From the NCBI RefSeq assembly GCF_009696465.1, contig NZ_VULX01000013.1, positions 18,580 to 82,579 of the forward strand: a stretch of 64,000 nt of DNA, in the 5' to 3' direction. The stretch is from Inconstantimicrobium porci (GTDB lineage Bacteria; Bacillota; Clostridia; Clostridiales; Clostridiaceae). The position numbers and the translations under genes were made by a program. Positions 9,357 through 17,478 of the stretch are shown piece by piece (position 1 is the stretch's first letter; each line of letters opens with the position of its first letter). Under the pieces are notes generated by a model. It did not search any database, was not told the origin of the DNA, and saw only the letters and a program-made list of their open reading frames with translations.

Positions 9357-9395
9357 TAGCCCCATCTCGCAATTGACAAGCTACTATTTTTATTT
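9351..9395. terminator. Bidirectional terminator shared by toxin mRNA and antisense RNA
   Basis: Perfect 10-bp stem, 9351-9360 (AAATAGTAGC) with 9380-9389 (GCTACTATTT). It is followed by T-rich sequence on the plus strand and, reading the minus strand, by seven T residues at 9353-9347. It includes the toxin stop codon. Confidence 0.75.
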
Positions 9396-9441
9396 CATAA
9401 AAATCTAGTGCTACCAGTTGCCTAAGCAACTAGAATTGTAT

Positions 9442-9471
9442 AAGAAGGGTGTTACAGCACTCTTCTTTTTT
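9442..9471 (+). terminator. Rho-independent terminator, plus strand
   Basis: AAGAAGGGTG / CACTCTTCTT stem (ten pairs, one G-T) with a 6-base loop and a following T-run. It could stop read-through from the toxin transcript. Confidence 0.7.
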
Positions 9472-9538
9472 ATTATCTGTATTTCTTATTTATATTATAT
9501 CAAATTTTTATAAAAAATAAACATAATAAATTTAAAAC

Positions 9539-9976
9539 TTAACGTTCTGCCATATATTTTTCTATTTCATTAGAATCTAATTTTCTCACTTCAGTATTAG
9601 GAAATTCTCTGTATTCTCTAACCGAAAAAACAGGAGACATTTTATCACAGAACTTTCCTTTATTCTTTTTTAAATAAACTTCTACATCTTCAGCATCAGC
9701 AAAAATTTTATATGATATTCTACCTTTATTATTCTTTATCTCATAAATACCACATGACTTCTTCATAGTATAATCAGCAGTTCTTAAATAAAGTTTTGCA
9801 ATATCTAGAGATTTAAATGGGAAGTTCCATCTCTGTAGTCCTCTTTTTGAGTCATGCTCTATACATATACAACGTCCACAAGTTCCACAAATATATTGGG
9901 TATGATTCTTTAAACATTCTAATGGTTTAAGTAATGGCGTTATTCTATTATTATCTACATAGCATTCTTCACACAT
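9539..9976 (-). CDS. Cys-rich protein of unknown function, probable zinc-ribbon N-terminus
   Basis: 145 aa. The N-terminal third holds CEECYVD and CGTCGRCICIEHD, a paired-Cys arrangement suggesting one or two zinc-binding knuckles. The remainder is a compact alpha/beta region (YEIKNNKGRISYKIFADAEDVEVYLKK) with no motif I can name. GGAGG precedes the ATG. It sits between the type I toxin locus and rlmH in the same orientation as rlmH, about 165 bases downstream of it. A rlmH-associated housekeeping role and an accessory role are both possible. Confidence 0.65.
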   Translation of the reverse strand: MCEECYVDNNRITPLLKPLECLKNHTQYICGTCGRCICIEHDSKRGLQRWNFPFKSLDIAKLYLRTADYTMKKSCGIYEIKNNKGRISYKIFADAEDVEVYLKKNKGKFCDKMSPVFSVREYREFPNTEVRKLDSNEIEKYMAER

Positions 9977-10065
9977 ATATTATCCTCCACATTAAACTAC
10001 AATTTCAAATATATTAACCGTACTTATTTACAATGATATTGTAACATATTCTGTAAATAAAATAT

Positions 10066-10124
10066 TACTTATGATACGCCATTTTCACGTATAAAAATTG
10101 TGTTAACCCAGTATTGTGAAGGTT
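10066..10124 (-). terminator. rlmH terminator region with repeat copy D
   Basis: Downstream of rlmH the minus strand reads an imperfect stem (TTAGCCTTAAACC-like arm against GGGTTAACAC, about 10096-10130) followed by TTTTTATA. Immediately beyond, 10066-10092, is a degenerate palindrome (ATACG / CGTAT) similar to the palindromes at 4970-4990 and 9094-9118. Confidence 0.55.
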
Positions 10125-10142
10125 TAAGGCTAAAAACATCAC

Positions 10143-10622
10143 TTATTTATGGTACGGTTCATTGTTTGCTATTCTGAAGTTTCTATATATCTGCTCTAGG
10201 AGCATTACTCTGAATAGCTGATGTGGAAATGTCATTTTTGAAAAACATAGTTTATAGTCTGCTCTTTTGATGACATCTTCTGAAAGACCAAGTGAACCTC
10301 CGATGACAAATGCCATGTTTGAGTTGCCCATTAAGCACTGCTTTTCTATAAACTTTGAGAATTCCACTGATGTAAGTTGCTTACCGTTAAGATCCATGGC
10401 TACAACAAACATGCTGTCTTTAATTCTGCTAAGGATAGCGTTGCCTTCTTTTTCTTTTATTGCAAGTTCTTCTTTCTCTGAAGCATTTTCAGGAGTCTTT
10501 TCATCCTGAAGTTCTATAATTTCAAGTTTGCAGTATCTTGAAAGTCTTTTTGCATACTCATCAATTGCTGCTTTTAAATATTTCTCTTTTAATTTACCAA
10601 CAGTTATAAGTGTAATGTTCAT
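10143..10622 (-). CDS. rlmH: 23S rRNA (pseudouridine1915-N3)-methyltransferase
   Basis: SPOUT-fold methyltransferase that uses SAM to methylate pseudouridine 1915 in helix 69 of 23S rRNA on assembled 70S ribosomes. 159 aa, the usual length, with the start at ATG 10622 preceded by AGGAGGA; an upstream in-frame start at 10661 would add 13 atypical residues. Seen: MNITLITVGKLKEKYL at the N-terminus, FVIGGSLGLSEDV (SAM-binding knot) near residue 105, FPHQLFRVMLLEQIYR, and the conserved C-terminal NEPYHK. The 3' end is notable because in staphylococci this site is the integration target of SCC elements, and similar sequences recur downstream here. Confidence 0.97.
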   Translation of the reverse strand: MNITLITVGKLKEKYLKAAIDEYAKRLSRYCKLEIIELQDEKTPENASEKEELAIKEKEGNAILSRIKDSMFVVAMDLNGKQLTSVEFSKFIEKQCLMGNSNMAFVIGGSLGLSEDVIKRADYKLCFSKMTFPHQLFRVMLLEQIYRNFRIANNEPYHK

Positions 10623-10683
10623 AAAAAATCCTCCTAAGTGTATACAGATATTGTACCACAAAGGAGGATTTATAATAAATTAA

Positions 10684-11721
10684 TTACTTAGTAATATATA
10701 GATAAACAAGCTTAATTGTATTCTCAAAAGCTTCATAATGAGTTCTTTCCATTCCATGAGAAGCATGAACTCCTGGTCCAACAAGTGCACCTCTTATATC
10801 ATTTCCACCGCTAAGAGCAGCACTTACGTCCGATCCATATCTTGGATATATGTCTACAGCATAGCTTATACCATTAGCCTTTGCTAAATTTACAAGATCA
10901 GTAGTCATATTATAATCATATGGACCACTTGAATCTTTAGCACATATAGAAACATCATATTCTGTACAGCTTAAATCATCGCCAATACATCCCATATCAA
11001 CAGTTAAAAGTTCTGTAATATCCTTTGGAAGATATGCAGCTCCATGCCCAACTTCTTCATATGTAGAAATAAGTATCTTCACATTGTATGAAGGAACAAT
11101 GTTTTCTCTGCTCATCATTTCTAAAAGTCCTAAAAGACAAGAAACACTGCCCTTATCATCAATAAATCTTGACTTAATAAATCCGCTTTCAGTAATTGTA
11201 GTCTTAGGATCTATGAATATAAAATCTCCAGGACATATTCCAAGCTTTTCAACATCTTCTTTAGATTTAACCACTTCGTCAATTCTAACTTCCATATTTT
11301 GAGGTTCGCGTTTCTTGCTTGATGCGTCATCAAAAACATGAACAGATGGACTTGTGCTTAAGAAAGTACCTGTATAAATCTTTCCATCCCTAGTTCTTAT
11401 CTTACAGTATTCTGAATCAAGAGTCGGTACACATGGTCCTCCCAGTAATGTGAACTTTAAAGTTCCATCTGCAGTGATAGACCTAACCATAGCTCCAAGT
11501 GTATCAACATGGGCAGACAATCCTATAGTCTTTTCACTACTTTTACCTGGAACTTCAATAACTGCACATCCCTTATTAGTTCTAGTAAGTTTATATCCAA
11601 ATTCATTAACCTTCTTTTCAATTAAATCAACTATATCAAAGCAAAAACCTGTTGGACTATCAAACTTTAATATTTCTTCTGCTGTCTTTAACACGTATTC
11701 TTTATTTATTTTTAATTCCAT
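10684..11721 (-). CDS. M42-family metallopeptidase (FrvX/glutamyl aminopeptidase type)
   Basis: 345-aa cytoplasmic di-zinc aminopeptidase of the tetrahedral (TET) family. Expected metal-site motifs are present in order: SAHVDTLG (His71, Asp73), DDKGSV, STYEEVGHGA with the catalytic Glu pair, DMGC, and a C-terminal GVHASHGMERTHYEA His ligand region. The N-terminal half carries the inserted PDZ-like/beta domain usual for M42 (VPTLDSEYCKIRTRDG to FIDPKTT). Length is normal. AGGAGGA precedes the ATG. It directly follows a degraded GGDEF-EAL gene and precedes rlmH on the same strand. Role: oligopeptide breakdown. Confidence 0.92.
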   Translation of the reverse strand: MELKINKEYVLKTAEEILKFDSPTGFCFDIVDLIEKKVNEFGYKLTRTNKGCAVIEVPGKSSEKTIGLSAHVDTLGAMVRSITADGTLKFTLLGGPCVPTLDSEYCKIRTRDGKIYTGTFLSTSPSVHVFDDASSKKREPQNMEVRIDEVVKSKEDVEKLGICPGDFIFIDPKTTITESGFIKSRFIDDKGSVSCLLGLLEMMSRENIVPSYNVKILISTYEEVGHGAAYLPKDITELLTVDMGCIGDDLSCTEYDVSICAKDSSGPYDYNMTTDLVNLAKANGISYAVDIYPRYGSDVSAALSGGNDIRGALVGPGVHASHGMERTHYEAFENTIKLVYLYITK

Positions 11722-11724
11722 TGA

Positions 11725-12706
11725 TTAATCCTCCTCTTTATGATCTTTATTTAACAAATTTAAGAATTCATCAAAAGGTACTGGTTTACTGTAATAATAC
11801 CCTTGATAATATGTGCATCCAATATTCTTCATCATGTCATACTGTTCTTTATCTTCTACTCCTTCACTTACTATATCAAGTCCTAACTTTTTAGCCATAG
11901 ATGTTACCTGCTGAAGAATAATTCTATCCTTTGGTTCCTTCATACTACTATTCGTAAAACCTCTATCAAATTTAAGTTCATCAAGATGCATTTTTGAAAG
12001 ATATGATAATGATGAATATCCTGTTCCAAAATCATCAAACGAAAATCTAAAGCCGACCTTTTTGAGTTTCCTCATTGTATCATTAACAAGTTCAATATTA
12101 TTTATAAGCACTGATTCTGTTCCATCTCACAAGAGCTTCTGCTCCTGATATATTATTAGTTCCTAAAAAAGGCTTAGGCTGTAGATATACCTCCCAGCTG
12201 TCATGCATAATTGCATTCTTTAACTTTGCCTGCATATTAAGATTTTTTTTGAAGCTGCTCATACATTTTATATTCATATACAGAATATGATTCTGGACTT
12301 TTTTTAGCATTATCGCAAGCTAGTTCAAGTTCACTTAATAGTTTGTCAAACCCTATTTGTCCTCCATCAATAACAGTTATCCCCACATATGGTTCAAGAT
12401 CTATCATACATGGTGAACTTGAACTTATTACTCCTATTGATATTAATATAAATGAAAAAAAGCTATAATCCTAGCGACTTTCTCTTTAATCCCTGCCTGT
12501 ATACAAAAATATATAGTGACAAAGAGCGATGCTTCCAAAGAATAGGCTACAGAAAACTTTTTAATATCATCTATAGACTTAACATAATATTCATGTCTTG
12601 ATAACTTATCTTCGTAATAGACAAAAAATATGTATGATGTTATTACAATTAAATTTAATACCGTTACTATAAATTCTAGCATCTGTCGAATAGTAGATAT
12701 GTCCAC
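11725..12706 (-). pseudogene. Remnant of a membrane-anchored GGDEF-EAL cyclic-di-GMP protein
   Basis: Pieces in order on the minus strand: two hydrophobic segments, a degenerate GGDEF-like tail (LEPYVGITVIDGG, then FDKLLSELELACDNAKK), the start of an EAL domain (WEVYLQPK, SGAEALVRWN), and its C-terminal half (TESVLINNIELV, FDDFGTGYSSLSYL, EGVEDKEQYD, QGYYYSKP). Lesions: frameshift at the A7 run 12455-12461, frameshift at the T8 run 12243-12250, and a deletion with frame change at about 12112-12118 that removes roughly 85-90 residues between VRWN and TES of the EAL domain. An intact family member would hydrolyse c-di-GMP; this one cannot, since part of the catalytic core is gone. Confidence 0.82.
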
Positions 12707-12801
12707 GTCTTCACATCCTAATCTTAGTCCTTATATTAATATATTACTAATAACATGATACCTTGTCAATTTGTGCTTTATATAGTAAATATAATCAAAC
12801 A

Positions 12802-12840
12802 ACAGAGGCAGTTAATTAAAAATTAATTAACTGCCTCTGT
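12802..12840 (-). terminator. Terminator of the SEC-C protein gene
   Basis: Perfect inverted repeat ACAGAGGCAGTTAATT / AATTAACTGCCTCTGT just downstream of the gene ending at 12869. The T-run after it on the minus strand is weak, so termination efficiency is uncertain. Confidence 0.65.
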
Positions 12841-12868
12841 ACTATTCTAATTCATTTTTTGTTGTATA

Positions 12869-13372
12869 CTATATGTTCTTACCACAACATTTTTTATATT
12901 TCTTTCCACTACCGCATGGACAAGAATCGTTTCTGCCAACTTTATTTTCGTTCACTATTATTTTTGATTTTCTAAATTCTTTAGCTAATTCTTTTCTCTT
13001 CTCCTGTGAGAATATAGCATCCCATTGTGGAAGTTGATATAAGTAATCTGCTTTTGCATCAATCATGTTTATGTATAATTTCTCAAAATCAATATCTAAA
13101 ACCACTTCATCATCAGCTGTAATTTTTTCCAAGTCATATTCCTTCTTTAAGCTGTCATTGATTCCATCTAAGAATCCCATAGCAAATTCTACTGTTGTAT
13201 CAGCTTTCTTTGCAAGTTCAGTTAAAGATGTCTTTACTACAGTTTCATGATTAGCTAATAGCTCCATGTATATTTTCTTTTCAATAGAACCATATTCTTT
13301 CCAAAAAGCAGGCTCTCCATTTTTCTTAACAAAATCTACAACCATATCAGTCCATTGTTTATATAAATTCAT
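12869..13372 (-). CDS. SEC-C metal-binding motif protein
   Basis: 167 aa. The C-terminus is a textbook SEC-C motif, [18 protein letters not shown], which binds one zinc ion and in SecA contacts SecB or ribosomes. The N-terminal ~140 residues are helical and acidic and I do not recognise them. The start at ATG 13372 has AGGAG ten bases upstream; the alternative ATG at 13381 overlaps that ribosome binding site and is less likely. Free-standing SEC-C proteins are common in clostridia without known function. It lies between walJ and the decayed EAL gene. Confidence 0.8.
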   Translation of the reverse strand: MNLYKQWTDMVVDFVKKNGEPAFWKEYGSIEKKIYMELLANHETVVKTSLTELAKKADTTVEFAMGFLDGINDSLKKEYDLEKITADDEVVLDIDFEKLYINMIDAKADYLYQLPQWDAIFSQEKRKELAKEFRKSKIIVNENKVGRNDSCPCGSGKKYKKCCGKNI

Positions 13373-13450
13373 ATCTCTCATTCTCCTATCAATACTAACT
13401 ATACTACATAAATTATAAATATTTTTTACTTATTTTTCAAGTAGTCATAT

Positions 13451-14242
13451 TTAAAATATATAACATTCACTAGCATTATTTCTTTCCGCTAATGATAAGT
13501 GTACATCGTTTCCTATCACTATTCCGTTATCCTCAAGAATATTACCTACTGTTTTATAAGCAAGTTCAGGATAATTATTCGTGTTACTTAAATGTCCTAA
13601 GAATATCTTTCTTTTATCTTTAATTCTTAAAAGATCAAGTATTGCATTACCGCAATCATCATTTGATAAATGACCAATTTCACTTAATATTCTTGTCTTA
13701 AGCGGATATGGATATGGTCCATACTTAACCATCTGTACATCATGATTACTTTCTATAAGCATTACATCTGATTCTTTTATATTATCCTTTATCTCTTCAG
13801 TAAAAGTTCCCATGTCTGTTGCAACACTACATATCTTTCCATTGCAACACATTGAATACCCAACTGGTGCAGCTGCATCATGTGGTATATTAAAACTTTT
13901 AATATCAAGATCTTTTATTGATACACTACTTCTTCTATCCATAAATTTAACGTTATGACTCTTTATATTACCAATACTTTTTTCCATAGCAATCCACGTA
14001 AGTTCATTTGCATATATAGGAATATCATATTTCCTGGATAAGACACCGACACCTTTTACATGATCAATATGTTCATGTGTTATAAATATACCATCTATAT
14101 CTCTTGGATCTTCATCAATAGATTTTAATGCCTCATCTATCTTCTTGCCTGCCATACCTGCGTCTACAAGAATCCTTGCGTTTCCTGATGATATAAAAAT
14201 ACTGTTTCCACCGCTTCCACTATACAACGAACAAAACTTCAT
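13451..14242 (-). CDS. walJ: MBL-fold exo/endonuclease-like hydrolase, WalJ (YycJ) family
   Basis: 263-aa metallo-beta-lactamase-fold enzyme. Metal-binding motif THEHIDHVKG lies near residue 55, preceded by the N-terminal signature MKFCSLYSGSGGNSIFI typical of YycJ/WalJ. Further ligands are in VATDMGTFTEE, ESNHD and FLGHLSNTNN. In bacilli the gene is in the walRK operon and the protein contributes to coordinating replication with division and to DNA repair; a nuclease activity is known for the family. Here it lies 17 bases downstream of murA on the same strand, so the two are probably co-transcribed. Confidence 0.9.
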   Translation of the reverse strand: MKFCSLYSGSGGNSIFISSGNARILVDAGMAGKKIDEALKSIDEDPRDIDGIFITHEHIDHVKGVGVLSRKYDIPIYANELTWIAMEKSIGNIKSHNVKFMDRRSSVSIKDLDIKSFNIPHDAAAPVGYSMCCNGKICSVATDMGTFTEEIKDNIKESDVMLIESNHDVQMVKYGPYPYPLKTRILSEIGHLSNDDCGNAILDLLRIKDKRKIFLGHLSNTNNYPELAYKTVGNILEDNGIVIGNDVHLSLAERNNASECYIF

Positions 14243-14259
14243 CTCTGTCCCCCATAAAA

Positions 14260-15519
14260 CTAGTCGCTTACTCTTTCTATATTTGCGCCTAATGCTCTAA
14301 ATTTTTTCTCTATATGTGGATATCCTCTATCTATATGTTCAATATTATGAACTTCTGTAACTCCCTCAGCTATTATTCCTGCTATAACCATAGCTGCTCC
14401 AGCTCTTAAATCAGTAGCCTTTACACTTGCTCCTGTAAGCCTTTCAACACCTTCTATTATTGCAGTTCTACCTTCAACCTTGATATTTGCACCCATTTTT
14501 CTAAGTTCATCTACATGCTTATGTCTTGCTTCATAGATAGTTTCTATTATAAGGCTTCTGCCTTTTACAGTAGATAAAAGTGTACACATTGGCTGTTGAG
14601 CATCTGTAGGGAATCCTGGGTAAGGAAGAGTTTTAATATTAACTCCCTTCATTTCTCCAACATATCTTACTCTTACAGAATCATCACCACATGTAACTTC
14701 TGTGCCCATTTCAACAAGCTTAGCTGTTATTGATTCTAAATGCTTTGGTATAACATTCTTAACTGTTACATCTCCATGGCTTGCTGCTGCTGCAATCATA
14801 AAAGTAGCAGCTTCAATCTGATCAGGTATTACACTATAAGAACATCCTTTTAATTCTTTAACACCGTTAATTCGTATTACATCTGTACCTGCTCCCTTTA
14901 TTTCAGCTCCCATTGTATTAAGGAAGTTTGCCACATCAACAACATGTGGTTCTTTTGCTGCATTTTCAAGCACTGTAGTTCCTTCTGCAAATACAGCTGC
15001 AAGCATAACATTTATAGTAGCTCCGATACTTACAACATCAAAAAATATGTTTGTTCCAATAAGTCTGTCTGCCTTTACAATTACAGTTCCATGTTCGATA
15101 CTGACTTCTGCACCTAGTGCTTCGAATCCCTTTATGTGCTGGTCTATTGGTCTTACACCAATAGGGCATCCACCTGGAAGATCAACTTTTGCATGTTTAA
15201 ATCTTCCTAACAAAGCTCCTATAAAATAGTAAGAAGCTCTCATGTTTCTTACATATTCAGTACATGCTTCACAGTTTGAGATTTCACTTGCATCAACTTC
15301 AACAGAATTACTATCTATAGTATTAATCTTTCCGCCCAAATCAGTAATTATCTGTTTTAAACATTCTACGTCTTCAATTTCAGGTATATTATCTATTATG
15401 CACTTTCCTTTACTTGCCAGAACAGTAGCTGGTAATATAGCTACTGCCGCATTTTTAGCTCCATTTATGTCTACTTCGCCATTTAAAGTTGTACGGCCTT
15501 TAATAACTAATTTTTCCAT
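14260..15519 (-). CDS. murA: UDP-N-acetylglucosamine 1-carboxyvinyltransferase
   Basis: First committed step of peptidoglycan precursor synthesis: transfers enolpyruvate from PEP to UDP-GlcNAc. 419 aa, normal length. N-terminal [19 protein letters not shown] holds the substrate-binding Lys-Asn pair; [18 protein letters not shown] carries the catalytic, fosfomycin-reactive Cys; FPTDAQQPM and a C-terminal [12 protein letters not shown] are as in the family. The start at ATG 15519 has GGGTGG seven bases upstream; the ATG six codons earlier lacks one. Firmicutes often carry two copies; the location next to walJ, away from an atp operon, suggests the MurA2/MurAB-type paralogue, but that cannot be decided here. 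Confidence 0.95.
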   Translation of the reverse strand: MEKLVIKGRTTLNGEVDINGAKNAAVAILPATVLASKGKCIIDNIPEIEDVECLKQIITDLGGKINTIDSNSVEVDASEISNCEACTEYVRNMRASYYFIGALLGRFKHAKVDLPGGCPIGVRPIDQHIKGFEALGAEVSIEHGTVIVKADRLIGTNIFFDVVSIGATINVMLAAVFAEGTTVLENAAKEPHVVDVANFLNTMGAEIKGAGTDVIRINGVKELKGCSYSVIPDQIEAATFMIAAAASHGDVTVKNVIPKHLESITAKLVEMGTEVTCGDDSVRVRYVGEMKGVNIKTLPYPGFPTDAQQPMCTLLSTVKGRSLIIETIYEARHKHVDELRKMGANIKVEGRTAIIEGVERLTGASVKATDLRAGAAMVIAGIIAEGVTEVHNIEHIDRGYPHIEKKFRALGANIERVSD

Positions 15520-15807
15520 CGTTTCCACCCTTATCAATAAATTTTCTCTATAAAAAATTTACTTTCATAATCGAAAAATTCCTTGCAATATTATAAGTAA
15601 AATTCTAAATTATCATGTTTTTTATTTATTATAATTAATTTTTGTCCATAGCTTCCATTATATCATATAAGCCTAATATTTAAAGATATTTTTTTATATA
15701 CTATGTGGTAATTTTTCCTTGTTAATGATAGGATTGTTGTTTTATCTTCCAAGTATATGATATAATTTATGATAAGTTTAATAACTTATTTTGGAAAGGG
15801 GCTTAAT
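15520..15807. promoter_or_regulatory. Divergent promoter region between murA and a 2H-like gene
   Basis: About 290 AT-rich bases. For the rightward gene TATAAT at about 15759-15764 with TTGTTT 18 bases upstream is a plausible promoter. No operator, repeat or small ORF was recognised. Confidence 0.45.
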
Positions 15808-16332
15808 ATGAAATATTATTTAGTTGCTTCATTTGATAATGACTCATACAGTCATATAGAAGCTGTTCAAAAAAGAATCTCAAAAAAATATAAAACATCT
15901 AGAAACGCTACTAAGCCTCGAATCTTATTAGAAACTATAGAAGATCCTGATTTTGATAAACTTGATAAGATTATTACAGGTTTTCTAGCGCCTTATAAAA
16001 AATTTAAAGTTGAAGTACTAAACGTTTCTGCTCAGAATAATTCATACCATTCCCTTAATTTAAACATTGAATCAAAAGGATATATCAAGAGGTTTAATAG
16101 ATGCTTTAACGCATTATTATATTCTAATGGCTTTAATGTTAAGTCTAACCATAATATGGATGAATTATGTATATTTTTAGGAAACCTAAACATTAAAGAT
16201 CAAGTTAATATTTCTAATGTTGATATTCCTTTAAACTTTCAGACAATAAAAGTTAATAAAATAGAACTGACTAAATCTCTAAACAATAAACCTGACTCTA
16301 TTATTAAGACATATACTTTAAGAGATTATTAG
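15808..16332 (+). CDS. Putative 2H-phosphoesterase-like protein (2'-5' RNA ligase superfamily), uncertain
   Basis: 174 aa, with the start at ATG 15808 after GGAAAGGGG. The opening (MKYYLVASFDNDSYSHIEAVQKRI) and the repeating pattern of a short strand, a linker and a second similar half resemble the LigT/2H fold. However, the two diagnostic HxT/S motifs are poor: ILLETIED and YHSLNLNI occupy the expected places and only the second has a His. It may be a degenerate, non-catalytic relative. It is followed on the same strand by a dUTPase-like gene 155 bases downstream. Confidence 0.4.
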   Translation: MKYYLVASFDNDSYSHIEAVQKRISKKYKTSRNATKPRILLETIEDPDFDKLDKIITGFLAPYKKFKVEVLNVSAQNNSYHSLNLNIESKGYIKRFNRCFNALLYSNGFNVKSNHNMDELCIFLGNLNIKDQVNISNVDIPLNFQTIKVNKIELTKSLNNKPDSIIKTYTLRDY

Positions 16333-16487
16333 GTCGCTTATTTTTATATCCTCTATTGGTCATAAAAAACATTAAAATAATAAAATGTAAAAAAAATATT
16401 CTGATACCGTTTACCTCACTTTAAAATTTTTTTAATATTTTGTAAAATATTATTATGGTTTTTTCTAATAAAGATGGGAGGCTTTTT

Positions 16488-16967
16488 ATGAATATTGGTA
16501 AATTCTATGATCAACAGAGGAAGTATAATAAGCTATTAGTAATAGACCCAAAAATAAACAAAGCAAAAATGTCTACAAGAAAATATTTGGCCTTAAATGT
16601 AAAGCTAAGTGCATTAGCTAATGAAACTCAGTGCTTTAAATATTGGATTGATAAGAATTACAAAATGATTAGTAGCAAAATATTTGACAAGTATATTGAA
16701 TGCTTAAGTCACATACTTACAATTGGACTTGATAAAAATTATATCGATATCGAGGAAGTAGATGTACGTCCAAATGATTATTGTTTAAGCGATCAGTTCT
16801 TAAACTTATTTGTAGATATAAATGATATGATGATTTCATGTTCAATAGATCATTACCAAACACTTTTTGAAGACTTTATAAGTCTTGGAATAAGCCTAGG
16901 CTTTTCACAGGCAAAAATAGAAAAAGGCTTTCTAAACAGTTCAACATGTTTTAGTATAGCTCTGTAA
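16488..16967 (+). CDS. Dimeric dUTPase-like (dUTPase_2/MazG-fold) protein
   Basis: 159 aa, start at ATG 16488 after GGGAGG. All-alpha protein with the layout of the dimeric dUTPases: an N-terminal helix with Q (FYDQQRKYN), LALNVKLSALANETQCFKYW matching the E/N-rich metal-binding helix, and YIECLSHILTIGL matching the third helix of the family. In true enzymes the second motif reads EXXE-like; here ALANET leaves only one acidic residue, so catalysis is uncertain. If active it would remove dUTP to protect DNA. Confidence 0.6.
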   Translation: MNIGKFYDQQRKYNKLLVIDPKINKAKMSTRKYLALNVKLSALANETQCFKYWIDKNYKMISSKIFDKYIECLSHILTIGLDKNYIDIEEVDVRPNDYCLSDQFLNLFVDINDMMISCSIDHYQTLFEDFISLGISLGFSQAKIEKGFLNSSTCFSIAL

Positions 16968-16985
16968 TTTTATACATTTATTAAG

Positions 16986-17019
16986 CGCCTATCGGAAATA
17001 CTAATTTTCGGAGGTGTTT
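16986..17019 (+). promoter_or_regulatory. Hairpin overlapping the ribosome binding site of the DMT-family gene
   Basis: CGGAAAT (16993-16999) pairs with ATTTTCG just before GGAGGTG, and flanking GCCT/AGG(T) extends the stem, so the ribosome binding site would lie in the right arm. It could limit translation or be a remnant terminator. Confidence 0.35.
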
Positions 17020-17022
17020 TTT

Positions 17023-17454
17023 ATGTTCGGAATAATTTTTTCAATAATTGCAGGTGTTGCAATGAGTATTCAAGGAGTCTTTAACAGCAGGTTAGGTGAA
17101 AAAATAGGTCTATGGGAAACAAACACTATAGTTCAGGGTTCAGCATTTGTTTTAACTCTTATAATTACTCTATTATTTGGTAAAGGAAATTTCAAAGAAA
17201 TTCAAAGTGCAAATAAATTATATCTTACAGGTGGAATAATAGGAGTTATTATAACTTTTACCGTAATGATGAGTATCCTGAAACTTGGTCCTACATATGC
17301 TATTTCAATAATCCTTGTGGCACAACTTATTGCTGCTGCATTAATCGACCTCTTTGGTTTATTCGATTCTGAGAAAATTGGATTTGGATTTACAAAAATA
17401 ATTGGCGTAATAGTAATGATAATTGGTATAATTATATTTAAATGGAGAAGTTAA
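17023..17454 (+). CDS. DMT-superfamily small transporter (DUF606/YdcZ type)
   Basis: 143-aa protein with four or five membrane helices. The signature SIIAGVAMSIQGVFNSRLGE near the N-terminus and the GGIIGVIITFTVMMSILKLGP to LVAQLIAAALIDLFG pattern identify the YdcZ/DUF606 family, half-size relatives of EamA transporters that may work as dimers. The start at ATG 17023 has CGGAGGTG upstream; a GTG three codons earlier overlaps the ribosome binding site. Substrate unknown. Followed 24 bases later by the MBL hydrolase gene on the same strand. Confidence 0.8.
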   Translation: MFGIIFSIIAGVAMSIQGVFNSRLGEKIGLWETNTIVQGSAFVLTLIITLLFGKGNFKEIQSANKLYLTGGIIGVIITFTVMMSILKLGPTYAISIILVAQLIAAALIDLFGLFDSEKIGFGFTKIIGVIVMIIGIIIFKWRS

Positions 17455-17478
17455 CACATTTAATATAAGGAGTTTATT

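Larger units (their letters stand above)
9347..9487 (-). ncRNA. Probable antisense RNA antitoxin of the type I locus
   Basis: Predicted from layout only. On the minus strand TATAAT (plus positions 9494-9499) with a weak TTTATT 16 bases upstream could start an RNA near 9487. It would run leftward through hairpins and end at the shared terminator, so its 3' part is complementary to the 3' end of the toxin mRNA. It would also contain the complement of the 5'-3' clamp sequence. Convergent RNAs with a common bidirectional terminator are known from the Fst/par and TxpA/RatA systems. Confidence 0.45.

Noticed and set aside
12443..12706. Independent 87-aa membrane protein
   Set aside because: Its frame continues, after one base change in an A7 run, into the GGDEF-like remnant, so it is the N-terminus of the decayed gene.
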